The translations under genes were made by a program, and so were the position numbers. A stretch of 21,869 bases of DNA from a virus: positions 1 through 21,869 of the IMG/VR virus record IMGVR_UViG_3300021371_000115; one strand, 5' to 3'. The notes under the pieces are model-generated. The model searched no databases, was not told the DNA's origin, and saw only the letters and a list, made by a program, of their open reading frames with translations. Shown here one piece after another: positions 6,826 through 14,362 of the stretch (positions within the stretch are counted from its first letter, which is position 1; every line of letters starts with the position of its first letter).

Positions 6826-8658
6826 TTATCCTAGTGATGCTCCTTGTATTATATTGTTTTGTAAGCTTTGTGCAGATGTAACATCTTGACTTACAACAAA
6901 TGCTTGTACTGGTGCTTGTTGTCCTAATGCTTGCGCTAATTGGTTTGTACCACTTGTACCTAATATGTCAAACGATGGTGTTTGTGCTGGTGTAGATGGA
7001 GCTGCTGCTCCAGAAGGTGTTGTTACTGTACTACTAACTGCTCCTACATCTGCACTAGGTGTAATTGATTTTATAGATTTTACTGCACCAAAACCAGTTG
7101 CAAGTACTCCAGCAATACTTGATATCTTTTGTATTGTACCAAATGGCTCTGGAATAGTTGTGTCATTAGATAAAACTTCTGTAACACCTAAATAAGTATT
7201 TGTTAATGCTTGAGCTATACCAAAGGCTTTTGCAGCTTTAGAATTCTGTTTCATTATTCCAGCAAGAGTTCCAAATGTACTTGCTACTATTTGTAGTTTT
7301 TGCTTTTGTAATTCTTTTTCTATATTAGTTTTTAATTGAGCATCTTTTTTCTCTGCATCAAGAACTACCTTTTGCCAATATAATATAGTTGCTGCCTTTT
7401 GTTCTTCAGTTGCATTTAATAAGTCTAATTCAGCTAAAGCTCTTTCTTGTGCTAAAACAGCTTTTTCTTCAAACGTTATTGCTTCCTCATCTTTTTTTAA
7501 TTGCTCTAATTCTTTTTGTTTAGCTTCAATAGATGCTTGACGTTCATCTTCTATTCTATCTCTTTCTAATTCATCTGCAACCTTTTGGTCTTCTATAATT
7601 TTAAGTGCTGCTGCTTCTTCAGCCTTTAAAGCAATTGTTTGACTTGTAACTTCTTTTTGTTTTGTAAGTCTTGCAGTTTCTAATTGTATTACTTGTGCTT
7701 TTAATCTTGCTTCTTCTTCTAAATCTTCTTTAGTAGAACCAGCCAATGCGTTTTCAGCTTGTTTAGCTTCAAGCCTTATTTTAGCTGCTTGTATTTCTTT
7801 GTTAGTAATATCTTCTTCAAGTTTACCAGCTTCTTCTAAAAAACCTATTCTTTGTTCTACTGTAAATTGTTCTCTATCTACTGCTTGTTCTAATAACTCT
7901 GCTCTTTGTCTATCTGCTTCTGCTCTATCTACTATTAATTGTCTTTCTAACTTATCTGCCTTTGCTCTTTGGTCTGCAATATCAGCAGCTATTTTACCTT
8001 CCTTAATTATTTCTTCCCCAAGCTCTTTAACTGCTTCAGTTGTTTTACCTATTGTATCTTCAATGCCAGTTAAGGTATCTATATAAGAACTACCAGCAGA
8101 TTTAGCATCATCCATTGCACCAACAAAGTCTCCACTAAATACCTTTTTAATTGCACTACCTAAAAAGCCAATTGTGTCTATTGCAGCTTCAAATCTGTTT
8201 GTAATATTTTCAACTATAAAGTCTTTAAACTTTTCAATAGCATCTAAAGGATTTGTAAAAGCATCTATAATTGCATCTCCTAAACTAGCAAGTATGTCTA
8301 CCAAATTACCAGTAACAGAACTTATAACAAGCATTATTTTATTAAACTTGTTTTGCCCTTCCTCTGTGTTTGTAAACGCAGCTCCTAATGCACTAACAGC
8401 TAAAACTAATGCGCCAATACCAGTAGCAATTATTGCCACTCTCATAGACTTAAAACCAGTTATAACATTTTTTAGACCTTGCTTTAAACCTTTGAATTTA
8501 GTTATTAATCCTCCAGATGCTTGGTCTAAACCACCAAGTGAATTATCTAAATCTTGAGTGTCCTTTGTAGTTTCTTTTATAGAATCATCTAACTTATCTA
8601 CGCTTTTAACTGCTTTAGAAGTGTTAGCTTCAAAATTTAAGATATACTTTTCTGCCAT
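6826..8658 (-). CDS. Tail tape measure protein
   Basis: A 610-residue protein. A short N-terminal segment is followed by a hydrophobic Gly/Ala-rich stretch (about 74-95, VAIIATGIGALVLAVSALG) and further amphipathic segments (VISSVTGNLVDILASLG, FTNPLDAIEKFKDF). A long Glu/Lys/Ala-rich coiled coil spans roughly 195-450, and a low-complexity Pro/Ala/Thr/Gln tail ends the protein. This is the layout of tape-measure proteins, which set tail length and are ejected with the DNA. At about 0.15 nm per residue it would suggest a tail near 90 nm. Its start lies inside the 3' end of a 50-aa gene (22-nt overlap). Unusually, it follows the baseplate-type genes and precedes the head module. Confidence 0.8.
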   Translation of the reverse strand: MAEKYILNFEANTSKAVKSVDKLDDSIKETTKDTQDLDNSLGGLDQASGGLITKFKGLKQGLKNVITGFKSMRVAIIATGIGALVLAVSALGAAFTNTEEGQNKFNKIMLVISSVTGNLVDILASLGDAIIDAFTNPLDAIEKFKDFIVENITNRFEAAIDTIGFLGSAIKKVFSGDFVGAMDDAKSAGSSYIDTLTGIEDTIGKTTEAVKELGEEIIKEGKIAADIADQRAKADKLERQLIVDRAEADRQRAELLEQAVDREQFTVEQRIGFLEEAGKLEEDITNKEIQAAKIRLEAKQAENALAGSTKEDLEEEARLKAQVIQLETARLTKQKEVTSQTIALKAEEAAALKIIEDQKVADELERDRIEDERQASIEAKQKELEQLKKDEEAITFEEKAVLAQERALAELDLLNATEEQKAATILYWQKVVLDAEKKDAQLKTNIEKELQKQKLQIVASTFGTLAGIMKQNSKAAKAFGIAQALTNTYLGVTEVLSNDTTIPEPFGTIQKISSIAGVLATGFGAVKSIKSITPSADVGAVSSTVTTPSGAAAPSTPAQTPSFDILGTSGTNQLAQALGQQAPVQAFVVSQDVTSAQSLQNNIIQGASLG

Positions 8659-8789
8659 TTTATTTGTCTTTTAATTTGTTTGAATCCTTCTTTAAATGTT
8701 TCTGGCATTTTGTTTTTGCCTTTTGCTATTTCTATAGTTTCACTAACTCCGTAAAACTCATCTATGTTTAATAATTTTAATACTATCAT
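8637..8789 (-). CDS. Small protein before the tape measure, 50 aa
   Basis: This gene fills what would otherwise be an empty 130-nt gap. Starting at the ATG at 8789-8787 it reads MIVLKLLNIDEFYGVSETIE, then a Lys-rich C-terminal half including MPETFKEGFKQIKRQIK. The start shares its A with the preceding TAA (TAATG), and the end overlaps the tape-measure start by 22 nt. That is the spacing expected of a translated gene in this operon. The C-terminus is basic and helical. No family is recognised; by position it could be a tail-assembly accessory protein. Confidence 0.55.
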   Translation of the reverse strand: MIVLKLLNIDEFYGVSETIEIAKGKNKMPETFKEGFKQIKRQIKWQKSIS

Positions 8790-10858
8790 TATGTTAATAC
8801 GCTTGGTGTGTAAGCACTTTGTTTAGTTATTAATTCTAATTCGCTTTTGTTAGTTAGTAAATTAGTTCTTATGCTATTTATATAATACTCTTGTCCGTTT
8901 ACAATAAACACATCATTTAGTTCATAATTTAAAACTATTGATGAAGGTAATTGCGCAGTAAACTTTACAACCCTTGCTTGTTCTTCAAAAAGCTTAACTA
9001 TGTATTGAGAATAAAATCTATTAAACAAACTATTCTCATTTACATTACCAGTATATTCGTTATACTCTATTCCAAAGTTTAAAGTATGATTTCTATCTGG
9101 ACTAACATTAGAAGGCGCATTGTATTCTTCTATTACAAGAGAAGTAACTGGGTAATCTGCTACATCAATTAAATCATTAAAAAACATATACGGACTACCT
9201 AATGTAGTTTTACTTTCTGCATCTACCCACCAACCATAAACAACCCCAGTCAAATCATCGTTCTCATCAATTATGTTTATTAATTGGCTACGTTGTCCAT
9301 CTACTTGTATATCATAGCTTTGACCATCATATTTTTCTGGTGCTGAATAGTTAAGATTTCCGAATTGTTGGCTAAACTGATTTAAGTATCTTAAAGATGT
9401 TTGCGTAACAGATGGAGAATAATTAAAGTTTATTCTTGAATATGGAACTGGTCTGTCTATTGTGTTTTTATCTACAACTATGTATTTAGAAATATCGTGA
9501 GTGTTTCCAGTAGACATAAAGTCATCAAATGTTTCTACATATATTTTACTTGAACCTCTTTTAGTATAAGCAGTTAGATTAAACATCTTAAAAAGTGTAG
9601 TCATAAAGTCAAGCACTTTCATATTAGGTATATAGTCTTGTATAAATATATTTTGCTCTAAATTAAAAGCATTATAAGAATAATTGCCAGAATCTACTGG
9701 CGTGCCATCTTTTAGTGTTCGTGTTATAAGCATTGTTTCTGCATCAAATACTCCTACAGTTGGAGTATTAAATCTAAACTCTATATCATAAGTTCTAGAT
9801 GACAAAGTACCACTATCTAAATCTCTTAACGTTACATTATAATTACTAGCTGGTGTTATTCTTGTTTGATAATCTAACAATTCGTTTGTAAGTTTATCTA
9901 TTGAAATAATTTCTAGCTCAACTCCAGCATTGCTATCTAAAACTAATCTTATAGAATAATTATACTCATCGCTTACTACTAAATTACCTCCACTTAAAAA
10001 ATCAGTTCCAGAAACAAATGTAAAATCTGCAAAAGTTAATTTTCTTGACCTTTGTTGTAAATCAATACCAAATAAAGGAACAGTAGTTTCTGGGTTTGTT
10101 ATAGGTGTTTTCTCTCTATGCAACCATAAATACAATTCATCAAATACATCACTATCAAAAAAACTTGTTATACCAGTTTCATCTGCCATATTAAACTCTA
10201 TATTGTATTGAGTCTGTATTGCTTCTATAATACGTTTGCATTTTATTGCTGGTTTTAATTCTCTTTGTAATAGATTCCAATTTATATTATGTAGGTTAGG
10301 CGTAGTTATTGTGTTTGTAGAGTCATAACTATAATAGTTTTGTAAAGTGATTAAAGGTAAAGTAATGTTTCTGTTAGCAGTAGAAGTAGCTTTTACACCA
10401 GTACTTTGTAAACCATCTTTAAAAGCATTTAAAACATCACTATTATTATATTTTATGTCATAAGCATTTAAAGGATTTAAAGCACTTAATGTTTCATCTC
10501 CAAATATATCTTTAAGACTTGAAGTATTACCAAAGAACACTACTTTATAAGCGTGTGCTTTGTTGTCTTTCATAGATACAGAATCTAATCTAATCTTACC
10601 TACTTTAAAATCTGCTCCATCTAGTTTTATAATAGCATCTACTCTAAACCTTGCATCATAACCATTTATAATATCATTGTTATAATAGTGTTTAAATATC
10701 TTGTTGTTAGTAGAGGATGCTGGTAAATTAAACTGTTGACTAAAAGGAGTAAACACTAAAGCAATATCACGAATGTTTTGTTGAGTGTCAGTAAGAGTAA
10801 TTGCTTCATCTTTAAATAAATCAACTCTAACATTATCTATATATAATTCTAAATTCAT
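8789..10858 (-). CDS. Large tail/baseplate-type protein, 689 aa
   Basis: A 689-residue protein. The N-terminus (MNLELYIDNVRVDLF, then FTPFSQQFNLPASSTNNKIF) and the mid part with NMKVLDFMTTLFKMFNLTAY are features I associate with Bacteroidota phage tail proteins placed between the distal tail and the tape measure. The VLDFMTTLFKMFN block and the C-terminal stretch VIVNGQEYYINSIRTNLLTN resemble tail-hub proteins (gp27/gp44-like role). It is beta-rich throughout with no membrane span. The ATG directly follows the upstream TAA with no gap, so translation is coupled. A tail-tip hub is likely, but I cannot separate hub from other baseplate roles by eye. Confidence 0.65.
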   Translation of the reverse strand: MNLELYIDNVRVDLFKDEAITLTDTQQNIRDIALVFTPFSQQFNLPASSTNNKIFKHYYNNDIINGYDARFRVDAIIKLDGADFKVGKIRLDSVSMKDNKAHAYKVVFFGNTSSLKDIFGDETLSALNPLNAYDIKYNNSDVLNAFKDGLQSTGVKATSTANRNITLPLITLQNYYSYDSTNTITTPNLHNINWNLLQRELKPAIKCKRIIEAIQTQYNIEFNMADETGITSFFDSDVFDELYLWLHREKTPITNPETTVPLFGIDLQQRSRKLTFADFTFVSGTDFLSGGNLVVSDEYNYSIRLVLDSNAGVELEIISIDKLTNELLDYQTRITPASNYNVTLRDLDSGTLSSRTYDIEFRFNTPTVGVFDAETMLITRTLKDGTPVDSGNYSYNAFNLEQNIFIQDYIPNMKVLDFMTTLFKMFNLTAYTKRGSSKIYVETFDDFMSTGNTHDISKYIVVDKNTIDRPVPYSRINFNYSPSVTQTSLRYLNQFSQQFGNLNYSAPEKYDGQSYDIQVDGQRSQLINIIDENDDLTGVVYGWWVDAESKTTLGSPYMFFNDLIDVADYPVTSLVIEEYNAPSNVSPDRNHTLNFGIEYNEYTGNVNENSLFNRFYSQYIVKLFEEQARVVKFTAQLPSSIVLNYELNDVFIVNGQEYYINSIRTNLLTNKSELELITKQSAYTPSVLT

Positions 10859-12001
10859 TTATCTTATGTTGTTTATAGTATCAAATGCAAAGCTTACATC
10901 TATTGTGTAGTTTATTAAACTATCAGTAAGGCTTGTTTTATAGTTTATATTGTTATTCTCTATATTTACAGCTAGTGTTTTGTCTTTGTATTCTATCCAT
11001 ACTTTATCACTTAAAAATAGTTGTCTAAATATTTCGTTATTGCTTTCTGGATAATAACCACTATTTAATGTAAGTCTTTGATTTGCGTTTTTAGATAGTA
11101 GTCTAACTTGCGCGTTATATGTTTCGTATGTTCCGTTGTTTAGTATGTTAGATTTGTATTTGTCAGTTTCAGTAGTCATTGCAAGTTTAGAATTCTTAAA
11201 CATCCAAATATCTTGATATGCTCCAAACTTATTTATAAATGTTAGTTTATAAGGCGTATATTTACATTCATCTATATTATCTACTTGAATTACAGTCAAT
11301 CCTTCAACTCCACTAACATAAACCTCATCAACTGGAAATAACTCAAAGTCATCTTCAAATTGGTCAATACAAGCATTATCCTCAAATGTACCTCCATCTA
11401 ACTCTACTCTTTCTTCAAAGCTATCTGCTCCATTAACGCCATTACTTACATAAACAATCTGGTCTTGTATTTTAAGACCAACGCTAGGAAGCCAAGAATA
11501 TACTTGTTGTCCTTTATATAAGAAAGCAACAGAGTTTGTGTTTTCATTATCTACTGGTATTCTTATAGGAGCATCGTGTAACTTTAATATTGTTGTGTTT
11601 GATTGTAAGTAGCCTTGTAATAGTTGAGGGTTTGCACCTTCTTCAAAATATCCATAACCATAAAAAGCTCTTAACCCTAATGTATCAACTGGTGTTTGCG
11701 CTCCAGTATTTAATGTTTCTGTAACTCTATAATCTACATACATTGTAGTATAATCTTCTGTAGCATCTAAATCATTTGGATATACTCCATTAAATGCTGC
11801 TGGTATGTAGTCTTTTATTAACTCTGCTATTTCAAAGTTTACTTTTTCGTTTATAGCTGTTGAGGTTAATGTATATTGCGGACTGCCTAGCCAAGTAGTT
11901 TCTGCTGCTCCTACATATATTCTTATTTCAAGCTTTGCGCTTACCAAGTTAGTAGTTGATAGGTTTACGAAGTAAGGGCTTCTTACGTTAATTTTACTCA
12001 T
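10859..12001 (-). CDS. Tail protein (distal-tail/baseplate type), 380 aa
   Basis: A 380-residue beta-rich protein beginning MSKINVRSPYFVNLSTTNLV and ending TIDVSFAFDTINNIR. Proteins starting with a VRSPYF/Y motif and a following KLEIRIYVG strand are common in the tail modules of flavobacterial phages, usually called minor tail or structural proteins. The mid region has a run of acidic residues (DQFEDDFELFPVDE). It overlaps the HK97-gp10-like gene by 8 nt and abuts the 689-aa tail gene, so the two large tail proteins are probably made together. Structural role fairly sure; position in the tail inferred. Confidence 0.6.
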   Translation of the reverse strand: MSKINVRSPYFVNLSTTNLVSAKLEIRIYVGAAETTWLGSPQYTLTSTAINEKVNFEIAELIKDYIPAAFNGVYPNDLDATEDYTTMYVDYRVTETLNTGAQTPVDTLGLRAFYGYGYFEEGANPQLLQGYLQSNTTILKLHDAPIRIPVDNENTNSVAFLYKGQQVYSWLPSVGLKIQDQIVYVSNGVNGADSFEERVELDGGTFEDNACIDQFEDDFELFPVDEVYVSGVEGLTVIQVDNIDECKYTPYKLTFINKFGAYQDIWMFKNSKLAMTTETDKYKSNILNNGTYETYNAQVRLLSKNANQRLTLNSGYYPESNNEIFRQLFLSDKVWIEYKDKTLAVNIENNNINYKTSLTDSLINYTIDVSFAFDTINNIR

Positions 12002-12527
12002 TGTTGTTGTTTTTTAATATGTCTATTATGTCTTTTGCAAATGCTTTACTTAATAATTCTGGATACCTATCAAAGGCTGCTAAAAATGGTTTAGTAAAAA
12101 ACATACTAGGTTTTATACCTTGTGCAAATATGCTTCTTTGTAATATGAATCCTATTGTTCTATAATTACCTTTTTTAAATTTCCCTTCTTTATCTCTTAA
12201 TCTTATGTTTCTTTTTTTAGCCCAATCAGCTATAGGTTGCATAGGTGGTCTTTTATTTCTAAAACTATAAGGACTGTTACCTCCTTTTTGTTTACCACCT
12301 TTAACTAAACTAGGATTAGCACCTTTAACACCTTTATCTAAAAATGTTCCGTACTCATCCATTATAAAAGCTAAATCAAAGTTGCCATTCTTTTCGTCTA
12401 ATTTGTAATGAATACTATTATATAAGTCTTTACTTACATTGTGTTTTTGTTTTGTAAGATTAGACCTTGATTGTTGTACTACATACTTACCAAAAGATTG
12501 TAACTCTGTTTGCAAGTTCTTTAACAT
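11994..12527 (-). CDS. HK97 gp10-like tail completion protein
   Basis: A 177-residue protein. The N-terminal helix with FGKYVVQQSRSNLT, the following VSKDLYNSIHYKL, and MDEYGTFLDKGVKG match the HK97 gp10 pattern (a helix, then L..SI...., then a beta strand and Y..F.e.G), a neck/tail completion family. The middle carries a Lys/Arg/Gly-rich stretch (KGGKQKGG, then FRNKRPPMQPIADWAKKR), and FILQRSIFAQGIKPSMFF is typical of flavobacterial versions. In siphoviruses this family sits between the head-tail adaptor and the tail terminator. Here it overlaps the preceding gene by 7 nt and the next by 8 nt. Confidence 0.72.
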   Translation of the reverse strand: MLKNLQTELQSFGKYVVQQSRSNLTKQKHNVSKDLYNSIHYKLDEKNGNFDLAFIMDEYGTFLDKGVKGANPSLVKGGKQKGGNSPYSFRNKRPPMQPIADWAKKRNIRLRDKEGKFKKGNYRTIGFILQRSIFAQGIKPSMFFTKPFLAAFDRYPELLSKAFAKDIIDILKNNNNE

Positions 12528-12985
12528 ATAGTCATATCATTAGGTATTAGTACATCAAATGTAACAGTCCATCCAGCTAACTTGTTTTCAAACCTATCTA
12601 CAAAAGGTTCTAATGTAGGGTCTCCGTTTAATTGGTATTTGTCTACATAGAGTTGTCCTCTTAATAATAACTCTAGTAATCTATTAGCTACTGCAAGTTG
12701 TGTATTAAATACATCTTGCTCATTATTGTTACCTCTAAACTCTTGTGGTATTCCCTCTGCAAAGTCTTTACTATCATCTACTATATCCATACATAATAGA
12801 GATATATTAAAGTTCCATACGTTACTTTGCATTGTTGCACTATTTACCATAAAGTGTGATAATGGAAATATAGTCTGTTTGTTTAAGTCTACATCGTATA
12901 TGTCTCCATAGGTAACTGTGTTTACAAAGTCATCTAATTGTAGTGTTTGTCTTATCTTTTCGGATAGATTATAAAATCCTTGCAT
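12521..12985 (-). CDS. Tail terminator/completion-like protein
   Basis: A 154-residue protein that I recall as a conserved neighbour of the gp10-like gene in Bacteroidota phages. Characteristic blocks are VNTVTYGDIYDVDLNKQTIF, PLSHFMVNSATMQ, and the C-terminal LAGWTVTFDVLIPNDMTIC. By position (next to gp10-like and chaperone genes) and length, the tail terminator role is the best guess; it would cap the tail tube and join it to the head. The start ATG at 12985-12983 lies one base after the stop codon of the -1 frame of the chaperone gene, which supports that frame being real. Confidence 0.65.
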   Translation of the reverse strand: MQGFYNLSEKIRQTLQLDDFVNTVTYGDIYDVDLNKQTIFPLSHFMVNSATMQSNVWNFNISLLCMDIVDDSKDFAEGIPQEFRGNNNEQDVFNTQLAVANRLLELLLRGQLYVDKYQLNGDPTLEPFVDRFENKLAGWTVTFDVLIPNDMTIC

Positions 12986-12986
12986 A

Positions 12987-13248
12987 TTATTGTGATTTAC
13001 GTTTTATCATTCTTGTTTCTAATTCTGCTTTTTCTTTTTCAAATGCCAAGTACATTAAACATTGGTGTAACGGAAGTCTTGCAACTTCTTTAAATCTTGT
13101 AATGTCTCCTTGAGCAAGTGTATATAACTCTGAATAGCTACCCCATTTTCTTGAGAAATTTGACCTTGCATCTGTTCCTTCGCTACTTCCTTCTGTAAAT
13201 AGTTCGGTATATAGTTCAGCAATTCGTTGGTTAAATTGTAAAAAAAAA
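12987..13248 (-). CDS. Frameshifted C-terminal extension of the tail assembly chaperone
   Basis: This is the -1 frame relative to the chaperone gene. It opens upstream of a T9 run (13240-13248) and runs without stops to the TAA at 12987-12989. It has no ATG until codon 22 from its end, so it must be reached by a frameshift. The translation is protein-like: FNQRIAELYTELFTEGSSEG, then FSRKWGSYSELYTLAQGDI, then RFKEVARLPLHQCLMYLAFE and a Lys/Glu-rich end. From memory, an ...LAQGD.TKF......LPLH.C...LAFEKEK pattern is a recurrent C-terminal piece beside chaperone genes in flavobacterial phages. The fused product would be about 241 residues, against 218 for the unshifted one. The layout matches lambda G and GT. 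Confidence 0.75.
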
Positions 13249-13711
13249 CCATAGCACCTAATACAACACTTAATGGCATCTGTTTCATTACCTCGCTGTA
13301 CTTGTGGCTTCCTTCATATTCTTCTATTAAATACTTGTGTCCTTGCTTTTGTTTAAGTGGTCTAAATAACACAGCCATTGCTTTATGCATATTACCCCAT
13401 TCATTTATATAGCTTGTAACGTCTTTATTTTCTCCATAGGTAATTTCATCAAGGTTTGGTATAAAACCATAAGCAACACCATTTAAATTAAACGTAGGGA
13501 TAAACTTGTGTTCTTGTTCAAATAGTTTATTAATGTGATTGATTAAGTAATCTACATCTTTGTCTTTAATCTTACCTAACTCTTTTGTGTTTATGTTGAG
13601 GATGCATTTAAGTAAATCATCATTACTTGGATTCTCTATAAGTAAGAAATCTTGATAGTCTTTTAACTTGACTTCCTTTAGTGTACTTGGTATAGAAACT
13701 TCTAATTGCAT
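13055..13711 (-). CDS. Tail assembly chaperone (unshifted product)
   Basis: A 218-residue protein starting at the ATG at 13711-13709. A longer TTG start at 13732 is unlikely because it would sit at the foot of a terminator hairpin. The N-terminus MQLEVSIPSTLKEVKLKDYQ and the middle WGNMHKAMAVLFRPLKQK with YLIEEYEGSHKYSEVMKQMP fit a Bacteroidota tail-chaperone family. In siphoviruses such proteins coat the tape measure until the tail tube polymerises, and are made as a short and a frameshifted long form. The T9 run falls after residue 157 in this frame (GTT TTT TTT TAC). The 0-frame C-terminus after it, ENGVAIQSYIHLLKETLQDL, also looks like a conserved helix, so both ends seem to be used. Confidence 0.75.
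   Translation of the reverse strand: MQLEVSIPSTLKEVKLKDYQDFLLIENPSNDDLLKCILNINTKELGKIKDKDVDYLINHINKLFEQEHKFIPTFNLNGVAYGFIPNLDEITYGENKDVTSYINEWGNMHKAMAVLFRPLKQKQGHKYLIEEYEGSHKYSEVMKQMPLSVVLGAMVFFYNLTNELLNYIPNYLQKEVAKEQMQGQISQENGVAIQSYIHLLKETLQDLKKLQDFRYTNV
13240..13248 (-). promoter_or_regulatory. Probable -1 ribosomal frameshift site (T9)
   Basis: Nine consecutive T's on the minus strand read GTT TTT TTT TAC in the chaperone frame. Two adjacent Phe codons preceded by T form a T TTT TTT slippery heptamer, on which both tRNAs can re-pair after a one-base slip back. The downstream -1 frame is open for about 84 further codons. I did not find a clear stimulatory pseudoknot or SD-like element by eye. 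Slippage during transcription on T9 is an equally possible mechanism. Confidence 0.7.
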
Positions 13712-13730
13712 AAAGTGTTTTTTATAAAAC

Positions 13731-13761
13731 AAAAAAAGGATTACTTTGTATAAAGCAACCC
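13731..13761 (-). terminator. Intrinsic terminator before the tail module
   Basis: On the minus strand GGGTTGCTTT pairs with AAAGTAATCC (10 bp, two G-U wobbles) around a 4-nt loop, followed by seven T's. The wobble pairs work only in minus-strand RNA, which confirms orientation. It lies 26 nt after the stop of the 71-aa gene and about 20 nt before the chaperone ATG, so tail genes must be transcribed through it. It probably acts as an attenuator. Confidence 0.82.
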
Positions 13762-13787
13762 TCTTTTATCTAACTATCAACTAAAAA

Positions 13788-14003
13788 TTATCTTAATGTC
13801 TTATATAGGTATAAGTATAACTCTTGTATCTTATCTCCTAACTTTTTGTCTTGTCTGTATGTTTCTTTTCCGATTTGTATTCTTCCTTCTCTATGTATCT
13901 CTAATTTAACGTCTGGTCTTCTTGTTTTAGCTAATGGTTTTACTATTACTTTGATATCATTCTTTAAACACCAACTCATAGCATCTCTTACATTTCTTGT
14001 CAT
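13788..14003 (-). CDS. Small conserved phage hypothetical, 71 aa
   Basis: A 71-residue basic protein: VRDAMSWCLKNDIKVIVKPL, then RRPDVKLEIHREGRIQIG and a C-terminal helix DKIQELYLYLYKTLR. I recall similar short proteins with an AM.WC..NDIK.....R.D.K.E......G pattern in Bacteroidota phages, with no known function. The ATG at 14003-14001 overlaps the preceding stop as ATGA. It is followed by a strong terminator. No metal site, membrane span or HTH is evident. Confidence 0.6.
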   Translation of the reverse strand: MTRNVRDAMSWCLKNDIKVIVKPLAKTRRPDVKLEIHREGRIQIGKETYRQDKKLGDKIQELYLYLYKTLR

Positions 14004-14179
14004 TTAAACAAGTTAATCATTATTGCTGGAATAAACATAGTAGCTAAAATACAAATTATTTGATATATTCTTGTATATAGTTTTCTATAGTAAATAGTAT
14101 CTGTGTATTCTTTTAGTGTATATACTTTTGTTGTGTTGTTTTTATATACTGTTACCTTGCCTTGTTTTACCTCTATCAT
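14000..14179 (-). CDS. Small membrane protein, 59 aa
   Basis: This gene was found by reading the 360-nt gap between the terminase and the 71-aa gene. From the ATG at 14179-14177 it reads MIEVKQGKVTVYKNNTTKVY, a basic middle with RKLYTRIYQ, and a hydrophobic C-terminal span IICILATMFIPAIMINLF. It looks like a C-tail-anchored inner membrane protein with a cytosolic N-terminus. The stop overlaps the next ATG as ATGA, and the start lies 2 nt after the stop of another tiny membrane protein, so the two form a pair. A lysis (holin-like) or superinfection-related role is possible, but nothing in the sequence decides it. Confidence 0.6.
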   Translation of the reverse strand: MIEVKQGKVTVYKNNTTKVYTLKEYTDTIYYRKLYTRIYQIICILATMFIPAIMINLFK

Positions 14180-14181
14180 AT

Positions 14182-14292
14182 CTAAAATATTAAGTTATGT
14201 ATAATAGATTCAAGCGATAATAATACTACACTTGCTATTAATAATACAAATGAGAATAATGATAATGTTAAGTAGTGTTTTAGTTTTTTCAT
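14182..14292 (-). CDS. Tiny single-span membrane protein, 36 aa
   Basis: From the ATG at 14292-14290 the peptide starts MKKLKHYLTLSLFSFVLL, continues as a hydrophobic run IASVVLLSLES and ends IIHNLIF. It is one membrane span with a positive N-terminus. It sits 70 nt after the terminase stop with a possible promoter in between, and 2 nt before the next tiny membrane protein. Small phage proteins of this shape include holins, antiholins and exclusion proteins, but none can be assigned here. Confidence 0.5.
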   Translation of the reverse strand: MKKLKHYLTLSLFSFVLLIASVVLLSLESIIHNLIF

Positions 14293-14314
14293 TGTTTTGT
14301 TGTTTAATTATACT

Positions 14315-14345
14315 GCAATATATAACTAATTATTTAATTAACAAA
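14315..14345 (-). promoter_or_regulatory. Weak candidate promoter before the small membrane genes
   Basis: In the 70-nt gap after the large terminase gene, TTTG (14342-14345) is followed after 19 nt by TATATTGC (14315-14322). This is an imperfect match to the Bacteroidota TTTG-N19-21-TAnnTTTG consensus. It is placed suitably (about 20 nt before the ATG at 14292). The region is very AT-rich, so the match may be chance. Confidence 0.3.
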
Positions 14346-14362
14346 ATTATTGATAACTTTTA

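Noticed and set aside
10501-10508. TATATTTG octamer as a promoter
   Set aside because: It lies well inside the 689-aa tail gene and is best explained by AT-rich coding sequence.
13712-13732. Longer TTG start for the tail chaperone
   Set aside because: It begins at the base of a terminator hairpin, and the ATG at 13711 gives the expected MQLEVSIP start.
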